Made by a program: the position numbers and the translations under genes | Shown here: in pieces, positions 30,691 to 40,484 of the stretch | How positions within the stretch are numbered: the stretch's first letter is position 1 | Layout: every line of letters begins with the position of its first letter | Assembly: GCA_938084565.1 (NCBI GenBank) | Contig: CALKEU010000001.1 | Location: 1-64,000, forward strand | Direction of reading: 5' to 3' | Source of the DNA: Candidatus Kapaibacterium sp. | GTDB lineage: Bacteria; Bacteroidota; Ignavibacteria; Kapaibacteriales; HRBIN21 | DNA: 64,000 nt | Notes under the pieces: model-generated | Databases searched by the model: none | What the model saw: only the letters and a program-made list of their open reading frames with translations | What the model was told of the DNA's origin: nothing

Positions 30691-31239
30691 TTAAGGTGCG
30701 GACTCCCCTGCAGGAGATCCCTCCTCGGGGCGCAGCAGACGCACCAGAAGTCCCGTCTGCCAGACAAACAGCGTCACACCCACCAGTCCTATGACCCCAA
30801 CCAGCGCCGAATAGAGCCGATGGTAGCCCTCAAAGCGCGCAATCGCTGCAGCAGTCTCCGGCGCAGGGTTGTCAAAGCTAACCGAACGAGCAATGCTATT
30901 CATGATGGGCTCCAGGAGCCCAACGGCAACCCCGAAGAGCGTGACCATCACCACGAAGAGGAGTACCGGGACGCGCCAGCGCCAGCCACGGATGCGGAGA
31001 TTGAGCATCCATAAGCTCATGCCCAGCAGCACCGCCCCGAGCAGCTCCAGCACGTGAAGTCGTGCCAGAATAAGCCGGTTCACCATCCCTGCGCTATCCC
31101 GAGATAACACCTCAAAGGGCACCGCCGAAACAGCAAAGCCGAAGCTCAGAAGAGCACCGAGCCAGAGGACAATTCCACCGTAGAAGACCATCACCGCAGC
31201 AAACAGGTGCCACCGTCCCATTGCAATCCCTCCCCTCAT
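30691..31239 (-). CDS. DUF4149-like membrane protein
   Basis: Four TM helices; start overlaps upstream stop (ATGA). Confidence 0.6.
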   Translation of the reverse strand: MRGGIAMGRWHLFAAVMVFYGGIVLWLGALLSFGFAVSAVPFEVLSRDSAGMVNRLILARLHVLELLGAVLLGMSLWMLNLRIRGWRWRVPVLLFVVMVTLFGVAVGLLEPIMNSIARSVSFDNPAPETAAAIARFEGYHRLYSALVGVIGLVGVTLFVWQTGLLVRLLRPEEGSPAGESAP

Positions 31240-32768
31240 ACAACTCGCATGCGCCATCGCCACCACAGGCGACGCAGCCACAGACGGAGACGCCGTAACC
31301 ACGAGCGGATGGACATCCAACGCAGGAGCTGCCGGAGCGAAAACAGCGGAACTCGGGCAATCCCCATCACAAGGCGCCACTCCGCACGGCTGATCCCCTG
31401 TGCATGGCCCAGGTCGTAGATTGCTTCCCGCACGGTCTGGCTCAAGCGCTGCCGAAGCTGCTCGGCAAGCCTGCCGAGCTCAGCTGCCTCAGGACAGCAC
31501 TGCGCAAGAAAGCTTATGTATTCGGCCACAACAGCTGCCCTGCGAAGCTCATCGGCTGTCGGAGATGCAGTGAGGTGTTGCAGGAGCTGCTCAAGCTCCC
31601 ATTGGAGCTGCTGCCGACGCTCGGCCGAAAGCTGAATGAGATGCTCCACGGGTAGATCTTCCACGGCCACATACACCGTACAGAGCTCCTGCAATGCCGT
31701 CGCATAGTGTTGCTGCGCCCGCTGCTCCAGTTGCCGTAAGAGAGCTCCACACTGCTGCTCGACAGCACGGAGACGAGCCTCCAGCAGACGCCGCTGCCGC
31801 TCGCCTGAGACATACGTCAGCTGATGTTCCAAATGGTGCTTTTCGTCCCGCAAGGATCGAAATTGCCGGCTGAGCTCGCTGTCGTCCCGGTACGCAAAGT
31901 CTTCAACTGCTTTAACCTGCAGCTGCAGTGCAGCACTTCCCAAACGGACGGCATGGAGCCGAATGTCCTCCCCCAGGAGCTCCCGCAGACGGGCAACGTG
32001 GATGTACGCAATCCCATCGGTAATGAGCAAAATCTCGCTCTGCACCAGCGACGGCCTCTGGCGAATGTCCTCGATGGCCGTCACAATGGCCTGCTCTAGG
32101 AGGGTCCCCTGCCCGACTGCTTGGAAGCGCAGAACCGTCTGCAGCAAGCGCTCGAAAGAAGGACGATCGAAAGCATGGTAGAGCTGCCCGACGACACGAT
32201 CGAAGCTCCGTAAGAATACCTCGCCCAGCTCCGCTTGATTGCGCCGGAGAAAGAGGTACACGATCGCTTTTGCCAACTGAATCCGATGGGACTGCTGCAT
32301 GGAAGCAGAGGTGTCAAAGAGCACGTACACCTTCTGCTTGCGGATGTCCGGCGCATAGATGTCCCCCTGCGTCTGGTATCCGTAGACCTGCGGCGGTTGA
32401 GCAACTGGCATCCACAGTAAGCGTTCAGCCAGGCGGTGGTAGAAGATTTCATCCGGTAGCAGGAACTGGTGCGGGTAGATGCGCGCCACATCTCGGTAGT
32501 GCCGAATGAGCTCAGCCTCATACTGCTCAGCCACCCACTGCCGCGGGAGACCCAGAGTTGAGCTCTCAGGCTCTCGAGGCTGAGGTGAGCGGAAGGTACT
32601 CAAGAGCGGAGCCAGGCGTTCCGCCAGAGGGTGCTCCGGATCCTGGAGCACCCGAGCAATCTCGTAGATGGCTGAAAACTCCGCTGGCAAGTGGCGCTCG
32701 ACAGCCTCGAAGAGGCCATATTCGTCCATCGCCAGCAGAAACTGTCCTAGCTCACCTCCCGCTACCAT
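31236..32768 (-). CDS. VWA domain-containing protein with Arg/Trp-rich C-terminal tail
   Basis: MIDAS DTSASM, LLITDG; start probably 32768 (MVAGGELGQF) based on a TAATTTG element at 32798-32804. Confidence 0.8.
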   Translation of the reverse strand: MVAGGELGQFLLAMDEYGLFEAVERHLPAEFSAIYEIARVLQDPEHPLAERLAPLLSTFRSPQPREPESSTLGLPRQWVAEQYEAELIRHYRDVARIYPHQFLLPDEIFYHRLAERLLWMPVAQPPQVYGYQTQGDIYAPDIRKQKVYVLFDTSASMQQSHRIQLAKAIVYLFLRRNQAELGEVFLRSFDRVVGQLYHAFDRPSFERLLQTVLRFQAVGQGTLLEQAIVTAIEDIRQRPSLVQSEILLITDGIAYIHVARLRELLGEDIRLHAVRLGSAALQLQVKAVEDFAYRDDSELSRQFRSLRDEKHHLEHQLTYVSGERQRRLLEARLRAVEQQCGALLRQLEQRAQQHYATALQELCTVYVAVEDLPVEHLIQLSAERRQQLQWELEQLLQHLTASPTADELRRAAVVAEYISFLAQCCPEAAELGRLAEQLRQRLSQTVREAIYDLGHAQGISRAEWRLVMGIARVPLFSLRQLLRWMSIRSWLRRLRLWLRRLWWRWRMRVV

Positions 32769-32846
32769 GAGCTCTGCGGAGCAGAAGTCCGTGCACACAA
32801 ATTAGCGCTTTTCCCGCCGCTTGCCCCGCTTCCTGCAGGAGGGCAG

Positions 32847-32854
32847 TAATTTTG
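32847..32854 (+). promoter_or_regulatory. TAnnTTTG -7-like element (TAATTTTG) upstream of thiolase gene
   Basis: 30 nt before ATG 32884. Confidence 0.6.
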
Positions 32855-32883
32855 CCTCTGTCGTTCCTTGCAGAGGTGCTACG

Positions 32884-34068
32884 ATGCCACGCGCCGCCGT
32901 CATCGTATCAGCTGTGCGGACACCCATTGGAGCTTTCCTGGGCTCGCTCTCGGAGTTACCGGCCCCACGCTTGGGGGCTATTGCCATTGGCGAAGCCATT
33001 CGCCGGGCCGGCATTGAGCCCCACATGGTCGATGAAGTTATCATGGGCAACGTGCTAACCGCCGGCGTCGGGCAAGCACCAGCCCGGCAAGCAGCCATCT
33101 TTGCCGGACTTCCTGAGCATGTTCCCTGCATGACAATCAACAAAGTCTGCGGTAGCGGGCTCAAAGCCGTCATGCTCGCTGAGCAAATCATCCGGTGCGG
33201 AGATGCCGACATCGTCGTAGCGGGTGGACAAGAGTCAATGTCGAATGCTCCGTATTTGCTGCCGAAAGCCCGCACAGGATTCCGCATGGGCAACACACAG
33301 CTTATCGACTCCATGATTCACGACGGCCTCTGGGACGTGTACAACCAGTTCCACATGGGAGAGGCAGCAGAACTGTGTGCCCGCAGCTGCAATATCAGTC
33401 GCGACGAACAGGATGAGTATGCGGCCCTCAGCTATCGCCGCGCACTCGATGCACAAGCCCAGGGGTACTTCGCCGAGGAAATCGTACCCGTTACCTATGA
33501 ACGCTCCAACGGGCAAACCGTTACTGTTGCTCACGACGAGGAGCCGGCGAAAGTCCGCTTCGAGAAAATCCCCCAACTCAAGCCCGTCTTCCGGCCCGAT
33601 GGGACGGTTACAGCGGCGAATGCAAGTTCGATCGACGACGGAGCTGCCGCTCTCGTCGTCATGTCTGAGGAACGGGCAGCTGCTCTCGGACTCCGCCCCC
33701 TAGCCCGTATTGTTGCCCATGGCTCCGTTGCGCAGCGCCCTGAATGGTTCACCACAGCCCCCATTGAAGGCATCCGCCACGTTCTGCGCAAAGCTGCCCT
33801 GTCGCTTCAGGACATCGATCTTTTCGAGATCAACGAAGCCTTCGCTGTCGTCGCGCTCGTGGCGCAAAAACAACTGGAAATCCCACTCGACAAACTCAAC
33901 ATCCACGGTGGTGCCGTCGCGCTCGGACATCCCATCGGGGCCTCCGGAGCACGCATCCTGACAACCCTACTCTACGCCCTCCGCCGCTATCGGAAACGCT
34001 ATGGTCTAGCCGCTATCTGCATCGGCGGCGGCGAAGCAAGCGCCCTCATCGTGGAGAGCCTCCAATAG
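32884..34068 (+). CDS. Acetyl-CoA C-acetyltransferase (thiolase)
   Basis: TINKVCGSGLKAVMLA, NIHGGAVALGHPIGASGAR, CIGGGEASALIVE; start at 32884. Confidence 0.95.
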   Translation: MPRAAVIVSAVRTPIGAFLGSLSELPAPRLGAIAIGEAIRRAGIEPHMVDEVIMGNVLTAGVGQAPARQAAIFAGLPEHVPCMTINKVCGSGLKAVMLAEQIIRCGDADIVVAGGQESMSNAPYLLPKARTGFRMGNTQLIDSMIHDGLWDVYNQFHMGEAAELCARSCNISRDEQDEYAALSYRRALDAQAQGYFAEEIVPVTYERSNGQTVTVAHDEEPAKVRFEKIPQLKPVFRPDGTVTAANASSIDDGAAALVVMSEERAAALGLRPLARIVAHGSVAQRPEWFTTAPIEGIRHVLRKAALSLQDIDLFEINEAFAVVALVAQKQLEIPLDKLNIHGGAVALGHPIGASGARILTTLLYALRRYRKRYGLAAICIGGGEASALIVESLQ

Positions 34069-34079
34069 CCCGATCAGCA

Positions 34080-34134
34080 AATCCGACTGCAATAGTCCGA
34101 TTTTCTCCTCGTCAACACCTCAGATGCCAGGTGT
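34080..34134. promoter_or_regulatory. Two inverted repeats upstream of sufB (candidate operator or leader hairpins)
   Basis: AATCCGACT-GCAAT-AGTCCGATT (34080-34102, one mismatch) and ACACCT-CAGATGCC-AGGTGT (34115-34134, perfect). Confidence 0.35.
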
Positions 34135-34154
34135 GACAGGTGATGTGAACCCCC

Positions 34155-35600
34155 ATGCCTACGCAGCAGGATGAGCTTCTCGAGCGACTCACGGGCTCTG
34201 AGTACAAGTACGGCTTCGTCGCAGACATTGACGAAGAGCTAGCCCCCATTGGGCTCAATGAAGACATCATTCGCTTCATCTGGGAGCGCAAGGGGGAGCC
34301 AGAGTGGATGCTGGAGTGGCGTCTGCGCGCTTTTCGCCATTGGAGGACGATGGAAGAGCCGCGGTGGGCCAAGGTAGTCTATCCGCCCATCGATTATCAG
34401 GCCATTCGCTACTACGCTGCCCCGAAGAAACGGCATGTGCAGAGCCTCGAGGAAGTAGATCCCGAAATCCGCCGCATCTTCGACAAATTGGGGATTCCGC
34501 TGGAGGAGCAAAAGCTCCTGGCCGGGGTTGCCGTCGACGCCGTCTTGGACAGCGCCTCAGTGGCAACAACCTTCAAGGAAAAGCTTGCCCAGCTCGGCAT
34601 CATCTTCTGCTCCATGAGCGAGGCAATCCAGAAGTATCCAGAGCTTGTGCAGCGCTATCTGGGATCTGTTGTGCCGTACACGGACAACTTCTTTGCGGCG
34701 CTCAACTCTGCTGTCTTCAGCGATGGCTCTTTCGTCTACGTTCCGCCGGGGGTGCGTTGTCCGATGGAGCTGTCGACGTACTTCCGGATCAATGCTGCTC
34801 GGACGGGGCAGTTTGAGCGCACCCTCATTATCGCCGATGAAGGCTCTTACGTGAGCTACTTAGAGGGCTGCACTGCACCGATGCGGGATGAGAATCAACT
34901 CCACGCTGCCGTGGTGGAGTTAATTGCTCTCGATGGGGCAGAGATTCGCTACTCGACCGTGCAAAACTGGTACCCAGGCGATCGCGAAGGGCGCGGCGGC
35001 ATCTATAACTTCGTTACCAAGCGGGGCATCTGTCTGGGCAAGGAAGCCAAGATTTCATGGACACAGGTAGAGACCGGCTCGGCCATCACGTGGAAGTATC
35101 CGAGCGTCATCCTCAAGGGTGACGGCAGCATTGGAGAATTCTACTCCGTGGCTCTCACAAACCACCACCAGCAAGCCGACACAGGCACGAAGATGATCCA
35201 CATCGGTCGGCATACCCGCAGCCGCATCGTCTCGAAGGGCATCGCTGCCGGACGCAGCAACAACACCTACCGCGGGCTGGTCCGCATCCTACGCGGGGCC
35301 GACTATGCGCGCAACTACACCCAGTGTGACTCCCTCTTGATTGGCAACGCCTGCGGAGCACATACCTTCCCCTACATCGAAGTGCTCAACCCAACGGCGG
35401 TGACGGAACACGAAGCGACAACTTCCAAAATCGGTGATGACATGCTCTTCTACTGCCGGCAGCGGGGCATTGCAGAAGAGGATGCCATCGCTCTCATCGT
35501 CAACGGTTACTGTCGCGAGGTGCTGAATCACTTGCCCATGGAGTTCGCCGTTGAGGCACAGAAGCTGCTGGCAATCTCGCTTGAAGGCAGTGTAGGATAA
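34155..35600 (+). CDS. sufB: Fe-S cluster assembly protein SufB
   Basis: [44 protein letters not shown]; conserved C-terminal region. Confidence 0.97.
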   Translation: MPTQQDELLERLTGSEYKYGFVADIDEELAPIGLNEDIIRFIWERKGEPEWMLEWRLRAFRHWRTMEEPRWAKVVYPPIDYQAIRYYAAPKKRHVQSLEEVDPEIRRIFDKLGIPLEEQKLLAGVAVDAVLDSASVATTFKEKLAQLGIIFCSMSEAIQKYPELVQRYLGSVVPYTDNFFAALNSAVFSDGSFVYVPPGVRCPMELSTYFRINAARTGQFERTLIIADEGSYVSYLEGCTAPMRDENQLHAAVVELIALDGAEIRYSTVQNWYPGDREGRGGIYNFVTKRGICLGKEAKISWTQVETGSAITWKYPSVILKGDGSIGEFYSVALTNHHQQADTGTKMIHIGRHTRSRIVSKGIAAGRSNNTYRGLVRILRGADYARNYTQCDSLLIGNACGAHTFPYIEVLNPTAVTEHEATTSKIGDDMLFYCRQRGIAEEDAIALIVNGYCREVLNHLPMEFAVEAQKLLAISLEGSVG

Positions 35601-35617
35601 TCTCTGCACGACACACC

Positions 35618-36400
35618 ATGGAGCCACTTCTCAGCATACGGAATCTCCGAGTCGCCGTCGACGGACGGGAAATTCTGAAGGGCATCGATCTCGAGGTGTG
35701 CCGCGGTGAGGTGCATGCGATCATGGGCCCCAATGGTTCGGGCAAAAGCACCTTGGCAGCTGTTCTGGCCGGACGTGAGGGGTACGAAGTGCTCGAGGGC
35801 GAGGTGCTCTACAACGGGCAGAACCTGTTCGAGATGGAGCCCGAGGAGCGAGCTCGTGCGGGACTCTTTCTGGCCTTCCAGTACCCTGTGGAAATTGCTG
35901 GCGTCACCATGGCCACTTTTCTGCGGACTGCCCTGAACGAGATCCGCAAAGCCCGTGGGGAAGAAGCGCTCGATCCTCTCGCTTTCCTGACCCTTGCTCG
36001 AGAACGGATGGAATGGCTCGGGATCGATCCGAGCTTCCTCCACCGTGCCGTCAACGAAGGCTTCTCCGGTGGAGAGAAGAAGCGCAGCGAGATCTTCCAG
36101 CTGTTGCTGCTGGAGCCACAGCTAGCCATACTGGACGAAACCGATTCAGGGCTCGATATTGATGCGCTCAAAATCGTTGCCTCCGGCGTCAACCGGATGC
36201 GCGCCCCCGAACGGGCCTTCATTGTCATTACGCACTACCAGCGCTTGCTCAACTACATCGTACCCGACATCGTACACGTGCTCTTTGACGGACGCATCGT
36301 CCGCTCGGGCGGCCGAGAGCTCGCCCTGCAGCTAGAGGAGCACGGCTACGACTGGCTCCGCACCGATGGGGAAACGGTTGTCCTGCCAACTCTCGAGTAA
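35618..36400 (+). CDS. sufC: Fe-S cluster assembly ATPase SufC
   Basis: GPNGSGKSTLAAVLAGREGYEVLEG, FSGGEKKRSEIFQLLLLEPQLAILDETDSGLDIDAL. Confidence 0.97.
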   Translation: MEPLLSIRNLRVAVDGREILKGIDLEVCRGEVHAIMGPNGSGKSTLAAVLAGREGYEVLEGEVLYNGQNLFEMEPEERARAGLFLAFQYPVEIAGVTMATFLRTALNEIRKARGEEALDPLAFLTLARERMEWLGIDPSFLHRAVNEGFSGGEKKRSEIFQLLLLEPQLAILDETDSGLDIDALKIVASGVNRMRAPERAFIVITHYQRLLNYIVPDIVHVLFDGRIVRSGGRELALQLEEHGYDWLRTDGETVVLPTLE

Positions 36401-36402
36401 CC

Positions 36403-37701
36403 ATGGCCATCCCTGACCTTCAGACCCGCCTGCGGGAGACCTTCCAGCGCTGGATGCAGCAGGACAATCATCAGCGCTGGAGTCCACGCCATCCCTTGCG
36501 CCGCCATGCACTCGAGATCTTTGAGCGTCTCGGATTCCCGACCACACGGCACGAAGACTGGAAGTACACCAGCTTAGCCCCTGCGCTACGCCCAGCCTAC
36601 CGCATAGAGATCCCCTCGCTCCCAGATCTTGCTTTGCTGCCCTCGCAGCTTCCAGCTCTGGAAGGCTTACCGTCGCCACAGCTGTGGCTCCTCAACGGGA
36701 TTCCCGTCCCTGTAGCCCTCCCTCCCCATAGCCACTTCCAGAGCTTCCTCCATGCCGAAGATGCCGATCCGCCGCTTGGCGATATTCTCCCAAGCGAGAC
36801 AGAAGCCCTTGTAGCCCTCAACACAGCCTTCGCTCCCGACGTAGCAGCATTGACCATATCGGGACACGGAGACGGAGTCTTGCATCTTGCCCTTGTGACA
36901 ACTGCTGCAGATGAGCCCCAGCTTGCGCATCCACGGCTCTCGCTGACACTCGAGGCCAATGCCCGCCAGCGTCTGCTCCTGAGCTTCCACACACTCGGCA
37001 CATTGCCTGCTTTCACCAATACCGTTGCCGAGATTCGCCTCGGACCCAACACCCAGCTTGAGCTCATCCTGTGGCAGCCCGAATCCTCGACAGCCTTCGC
37101 CATAACCACACTCGGCATCGAGCTAGCCCAGAATGCTCACCTCTCCCTCTGGACGCTTTCGCTCGGTGGGGCTTTGGTGCGGAACAATCTGTATATTCGC
37201 CTCAGCGGGCCGGCTGCGACAGCACAACTGTTCGGAGCCACGATGGTAGAGGGGCAGCATACGGTAGACCACCGCACATACGTTGAGCACCGGGCAGAAC
37301 AGTGCACGAGCAATCAGCTCTACAAATCCATCGCCGATGGACACGGTACGGTGACCTTCACGGGGCGTATCTACGTCCACCCACAAGCCCAGAAGACGAA
37401 TGCTTACCAATCGCACCGAGCAGTGTTGCTCACCGGGACCGCAACTGTCAATGCACGACCACAACTGGAAATTTACGCCGACGACGTGCGCTGTACCCAT
37501 GGTGCGACTGCGGGCTCGCTCGATGAATCAGCCCTCTTTTACCTGCGCTCTCGCGGGGTTTCGCACGCTCAGGCCCGGGCACTCCTGCTCCATGCTTTCC
37601 TTCGCGAGGCGCTGGTACTCCTGCCTGACGAGCGCCTCCGCCAACGCGCCGATGCGCTCCTGGCTGAACGAGTCCACCTCCAAGCCGCCGAGCTGCTATG
37701 A
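36403..37701 (+). CDS. sufD: Fe-S cluster assembly protein SufD
   Basis: RHEDWKYTSLAPAL; KTNAYQSHRAVLLTGTATVNARPQLEIYADDVRCTHGATAGSLDE. Confidence 0.95.
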   Translation: MAIPDLQTRLRETFQRWMQQDNHQRWSPRHPLRRHALEIFERLGFPTTRHEDWKYTSLAPALRPAYRIEIPSLPDLALLPSQLPALEGLPSPQLWLLNGIPVPVALPPHSHFQSFLHAEDADPPLGDILPSETEALVALNTAFAPDVAALTISGHGDGVLHLALVTTAADEPQLAHPRLSLTLEANARQRLLLSFHTLGTLPAFTNTVAEIRLGPNTQLELILWQPESSTAFAITTLGIELAQNAHLSLWTLSLGGALVRNNLYIRLSGPAATAQLFGATMVEGQHTVDHRTYVEHRAEQCTSNQLYKSIADGHGTVTFTGRIYVHPQAQKTNAYQSHRAVLLTGTATVNARPQLEIYADDVRCTHGATAGSLDESALFYLRSRGVSHAQARALLLHAFLREALVLLPDERLRQRADALLAERVHLQAAELL

Positions 37702-38957
37702 GCTGGCCAATGCCATCGGCCTCAGAAGTTATCTCCGTGGAGACCGTCGCTCAGTGGCGGGCAGACTTCCCGATTCTGCAGCGCACCGTCTACGACAAGC
37801 CCCTGGCCTATTTGGACAATGCCGCAACGACACAGAAACCTCAGGTCGTCCTGGAGGCCGAGGAGCGCTTCTACCGTGAATTCAACAGCAACGTCCACCG
37901 TGGAGTATACTACCTCAGCGAGCGCGCCACCGAACTCTACGAAGCAGCTCGACGGACTGCTCAGCGCTTCCTCAATGCAGCTTCTCCCGAGGAAATCGTG
38001 TTCGTCCGCGGGACCACAGAGGCTATCAACCTGGTAGCCCATTGCATGGCACGGAGCCGTCTGCGCCCGAATGCTGAGATTGTGCTCACCCACATGGAGC
38101 ACCACTCCAACATTGTCCCCTGGCAATTGGCTGCCGAGCAAACCGGGGCTCGCCTGCGCGTCATCCCAATCACCGAGCAGGGTGAGCTGGATCTGAGCCA
38201 CCTGGAGGAGTTCTTCACCGAGCGCACAGCCTTGCTGGCCGTCGTACATGTGTCGAACTCCCTCGGCACGATCAACCCTATTGAGGAGCTCATCCGCAAG
38301 GCCCATGCATACGACATCCCCGTCCTCGTCGATGGGGCTCAGGCAGTTGCCCATCTGCCCATAGATGTGCAGGAGCTGGGCTGCGATTTCTACGCCTTCT
38401 CCGGCCACAAGGTATACGGTCCCACGGGAATCGGGGTCCTCTACGGTCGGCGTCGCTGGCTTGAAGAATTCCCCCCATATCAGGGCGGGGGCGACATGAT
38501 CCGCCAAGTTACCTTCGAGCGCACTCTCTACAACGAGGTCCCCTACAAGTTTGAAGCGGGGACGCCGAACATTGCCGGGGCAATTGGGCTGAAGGCAGCT
38601 TTAGAGTACATTCAACAGCTGGGCCTTGAGCGGATTGCTGCTCACGAGCACTTCCTGCTGACTTACGCTACCGAGCAGCTCCAGCGCATTCCCGGGCTAC
38701 GGATTATCGGCACAGCATGGCGCAAGGCGGCCATTGTCTCCTTCGTCGTCGAAGGCATCCACCCGCACGATCTCGGCACTATCGCCGACCGTGAGGGGAT
38801 TGCCATCCGTGTGGGGCATCACTGCACACAGCCGGTGATGGACTTCTTCGGCGTGCCCGCCACCGCACGCGCCTCCTTTGCTCTCTACAACCTCCCCGAG
38901 GAGGTTGATCGCTTGGTTGCAGCAGTGCAGAAGGCTGTGGAGCTCTTCCGAGCATAG
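37698..38957 (+). CDS. sufS: Cysteine desulfurase SufS
   Basis: YLDNAATTQKP, GDMIRQVTFERTLYNEVPYKFEAGTPNIAGAIGL, RVGHHCTQPVMDFF; ATGA overlap with sufD. Confidence 0.96.
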   Translation: MSWPMPSASEVISVETVAQWRADFPILQRTVYDKPLAYLDNAATTQKPQVVLEAEERFYREFNSNVHRGVYYLSERATELYEAARRTAQRFLNAASPEEIVFVRGTTEAINLVAHCMARSRLRPNAEIVLTHMEHHSNIVPWQLAAEQTGARLRVIPITEQGELDLSHLEEFFTERTALLAVVHVSNSLGTINPIEELIRKAHAYDIPVLVDGAQAVAHLPIDVQELGCDFYAFSGHKVYGPTGIGVLYGRRRWLEEFPPYQGGGDMIRQVTFERTLYNEVPYKFEAGTPNIAGAIGLKAALEYIQQLGLERIAAHEHFLLTYATEQLQRIPGLRIIGTAWRKAAIVSFVVEGIHPHDLGTIADREGIAIRVGHHCTQPVMDFFGVPATARASFALYNLPEEVDRLVAAVQKAVELFRA

Positions 38958-38960
38958 AGC

Positions 38961-39404
38961 ATGGACGAGCTACGCGAACTCTACCAGCAGCTCATTCTGG
39001 AGCACTACCGCAACCCCCGCAATTTCGGGGAGCTGCCCGAGGCAACACACCGCGCCGAAGGGCATAATCCTCTCTGCGGTGATCGGCTTGAGGTGGCACT
39101 CCGTATCGATGGGGAGCACATCGTCGAGATACGCTTCCGCGGGAGCGGATGCGCTATCTCTCAGGCCTCCGCCTCTGTGATGACCACACTCGTCAAGGGG
39201 ACCAGTGTGTCCGAGGCGATGGCCCTAGCCGACCGTTTCCACCGTGTCCTCCTCGGTCAGGAAGTGCCCAGCCCGGAGCTAGGCCCCCTGGCAGCCTTTG
39301 CCGGCGTGAGAGAGTTCCCCTCGCGGGTCAAGTGTGCAACACTTGCATGGCATACCCTGCGAGCAGCACTCCAGCAAGTGTCCGAGCCCGTCACAACGGA
39401 GTAG
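38961..39404 (+). CDS. sufU: SufU-type scaffold/sulfur-transfer protein
   Basis: LILEHYRNPRNFGELPEATHRAEGHNPLCGDRLEV, GSGCAISQASASVMT, RVKCATLAW. Confidence 0.94.
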   Translation: MDELRELYQQLILEHYRNPRNFGELPEATHRAEGHNPLCGDRLEVALRIDGEHIVEIRFRGSGCAISQASASVMTTLVKGTSVSEAMALADRFHRVLLGQEVPSPELGPLAAFAGVREFPSRVKCATLAWHTLRAALQQVSEPVTTE

Positions 39405-39418
39405 CGTCCGTAGTGCCA

Positions 39419-40123
39419 ATGAGTCAGCCCTCCAGCGAGCTGCACCGTCTCCCCGTCAGCCAAGTCATCGAGGGGGCAGAGCCCGCCGACGATATCTACG
39501 TCACAGAACGGGCACTTGCCGCCTTACGTGAATTGCGACAGCTCAATCACTTGCCGGACCACTACGTCGTTCGATTGGGCGTCCGCTTCGGGCCGCCGCC
39601 TCGGCGCGTGCCCTATACGCTTGGGTTCGACGCCAGCAGCCGCCCAGAAGACCACCTCTTTCCACTCGGCGAGCTCCGCTTCGTCATCGACGCCCGCAGC
39701 CTCTTCTACCTGATGGGAGTCACGCTCGACTACACCGAGGGTCCCACGGCCCGGGGGTTCTTGTTTCAAGAACCTGCGCACCCTCAGCCCGCCGAAGGAA
39801 TGCCGGCAGGCTCACCTCAGGCTGAGCTGCGCGCACGTATCATCGAAGCTCTCAAGACCTGCTACGACCCAGAAATCCCCGTCAACATTTGGGACCTAGG
39901 GCTCATCTATCGCATCGACATTGACGAACAACACAACGTGCACATCACCATGACGGTCACCGCTCCAGCATGCCCCGTAGCCGATCTACTCCCCCAGCAA
40001 GTCGAAGAAGCTGTCCGCCAGGTACCTGGCGTCGGGACGGTAAAGGTAGAGCTGACCTTCGAGCCTCCGTGGCATATGGGCATGATGTCTGAAGCAGCTC
40101 GTCTACAGCTTGGGCTGTTGTGA
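39419..40123 (+). CDS. Fusion of cysteine-less A-type carrier (HesB/IscA-like) domain and MIP18/SufT (DUF59) domain
   Basis: N-term aligns with the SufA-like protein at 40898-41287 (RSLFYLMGVTLD shared exactly) but lacks all three Cys; C-term ALKTCYDPEIPVNIWDLGLIYRIDI...TMTVTAPACPVAD is DUF59. Confidence 0.88.
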   Translation: MSQPSSELHRLPVSQVIEGAEPADDIYVTERALAALRELRQLNHLPDHYVVRLGVRFGPPPRRVPYTLGFDASSRPEDHLFPLGELRFVIDARSLFYLMGVTLDYTEGPTARGFLFQEPAHPQPAEGMPAGSPQAELRARIIEALKTCYDPEIPVNIWDLGLIYRIDIDEQHNVHITMTVTAPACPVADLLPQQVEEAVRQVPGVGTVKVELTFEPPWHMGMMSEAARLQLGLL

Positions 40124-40148
40124 TGAATCACCAACGTACAACACCACA

Positions 40149-40484
40149 ATGAGCGACGCACACCACTTGGTACCAGCAGAGCAGCCTCAGGGAACTTCCG
40201 CCCTATCGACCGTGCAAGTGAGCGTGCGCCTCTACGGGGAGGAGCACTCCTTTAGCATGCGACCGGACGAGCACATCCTCTACGCTGCTATCGCTGCAGG
40301 CCTGGATGCACCGCACTCGTGCCTGAGCGGGTACTGCGCTACCTGCCGAGCCAAACTGCTCGAAGGCCGCGTGCGGATGGAAATCAACGATGCCCTCACC
40401 GATGAAGAGGTGGCTGCCAACTACATCTTAACGTGCCAGGCCCTGCCACTGACGGACCGTATTGTAGTGGACTACGACCAGTGA
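40149..40484 (+). CDS. [2Fe-2S] plant-type ferredoxin
   Basis: SCLSGYCATCRAKLLEG...YILTCQA (C-x4-C-x2-C...C). Confidence 0.92.
   Translation: MSDAHHLVPAEQPQGTSALSTVQVSVRLYGEEHSFSMRPDEHILYAAIAAGLDAPHSCLSGYCATCRAKLLEGRVRMEINDALTDEEVAANYILTCQALPLTDRIVVDYDQ

Noticed and set aside
34080-34102. Inverted repeat as a rho-independent terminator for the thiolase gene
   Set aside because: Arms are only moderately GC-rich, imperfect, and followed by a short T run (TTTTC overlapping the arm); regulatory role is equally possible, so not called a terminator.
39149-39418. Upstream extension of the HesB*-DUF59 ORF into sufU
   Set aside because: Extension overlaps sufU out of frame and is Arg/Pro/Ser-rich; start at 39419 gives a protein aligning with SufA from near its N-terminus.
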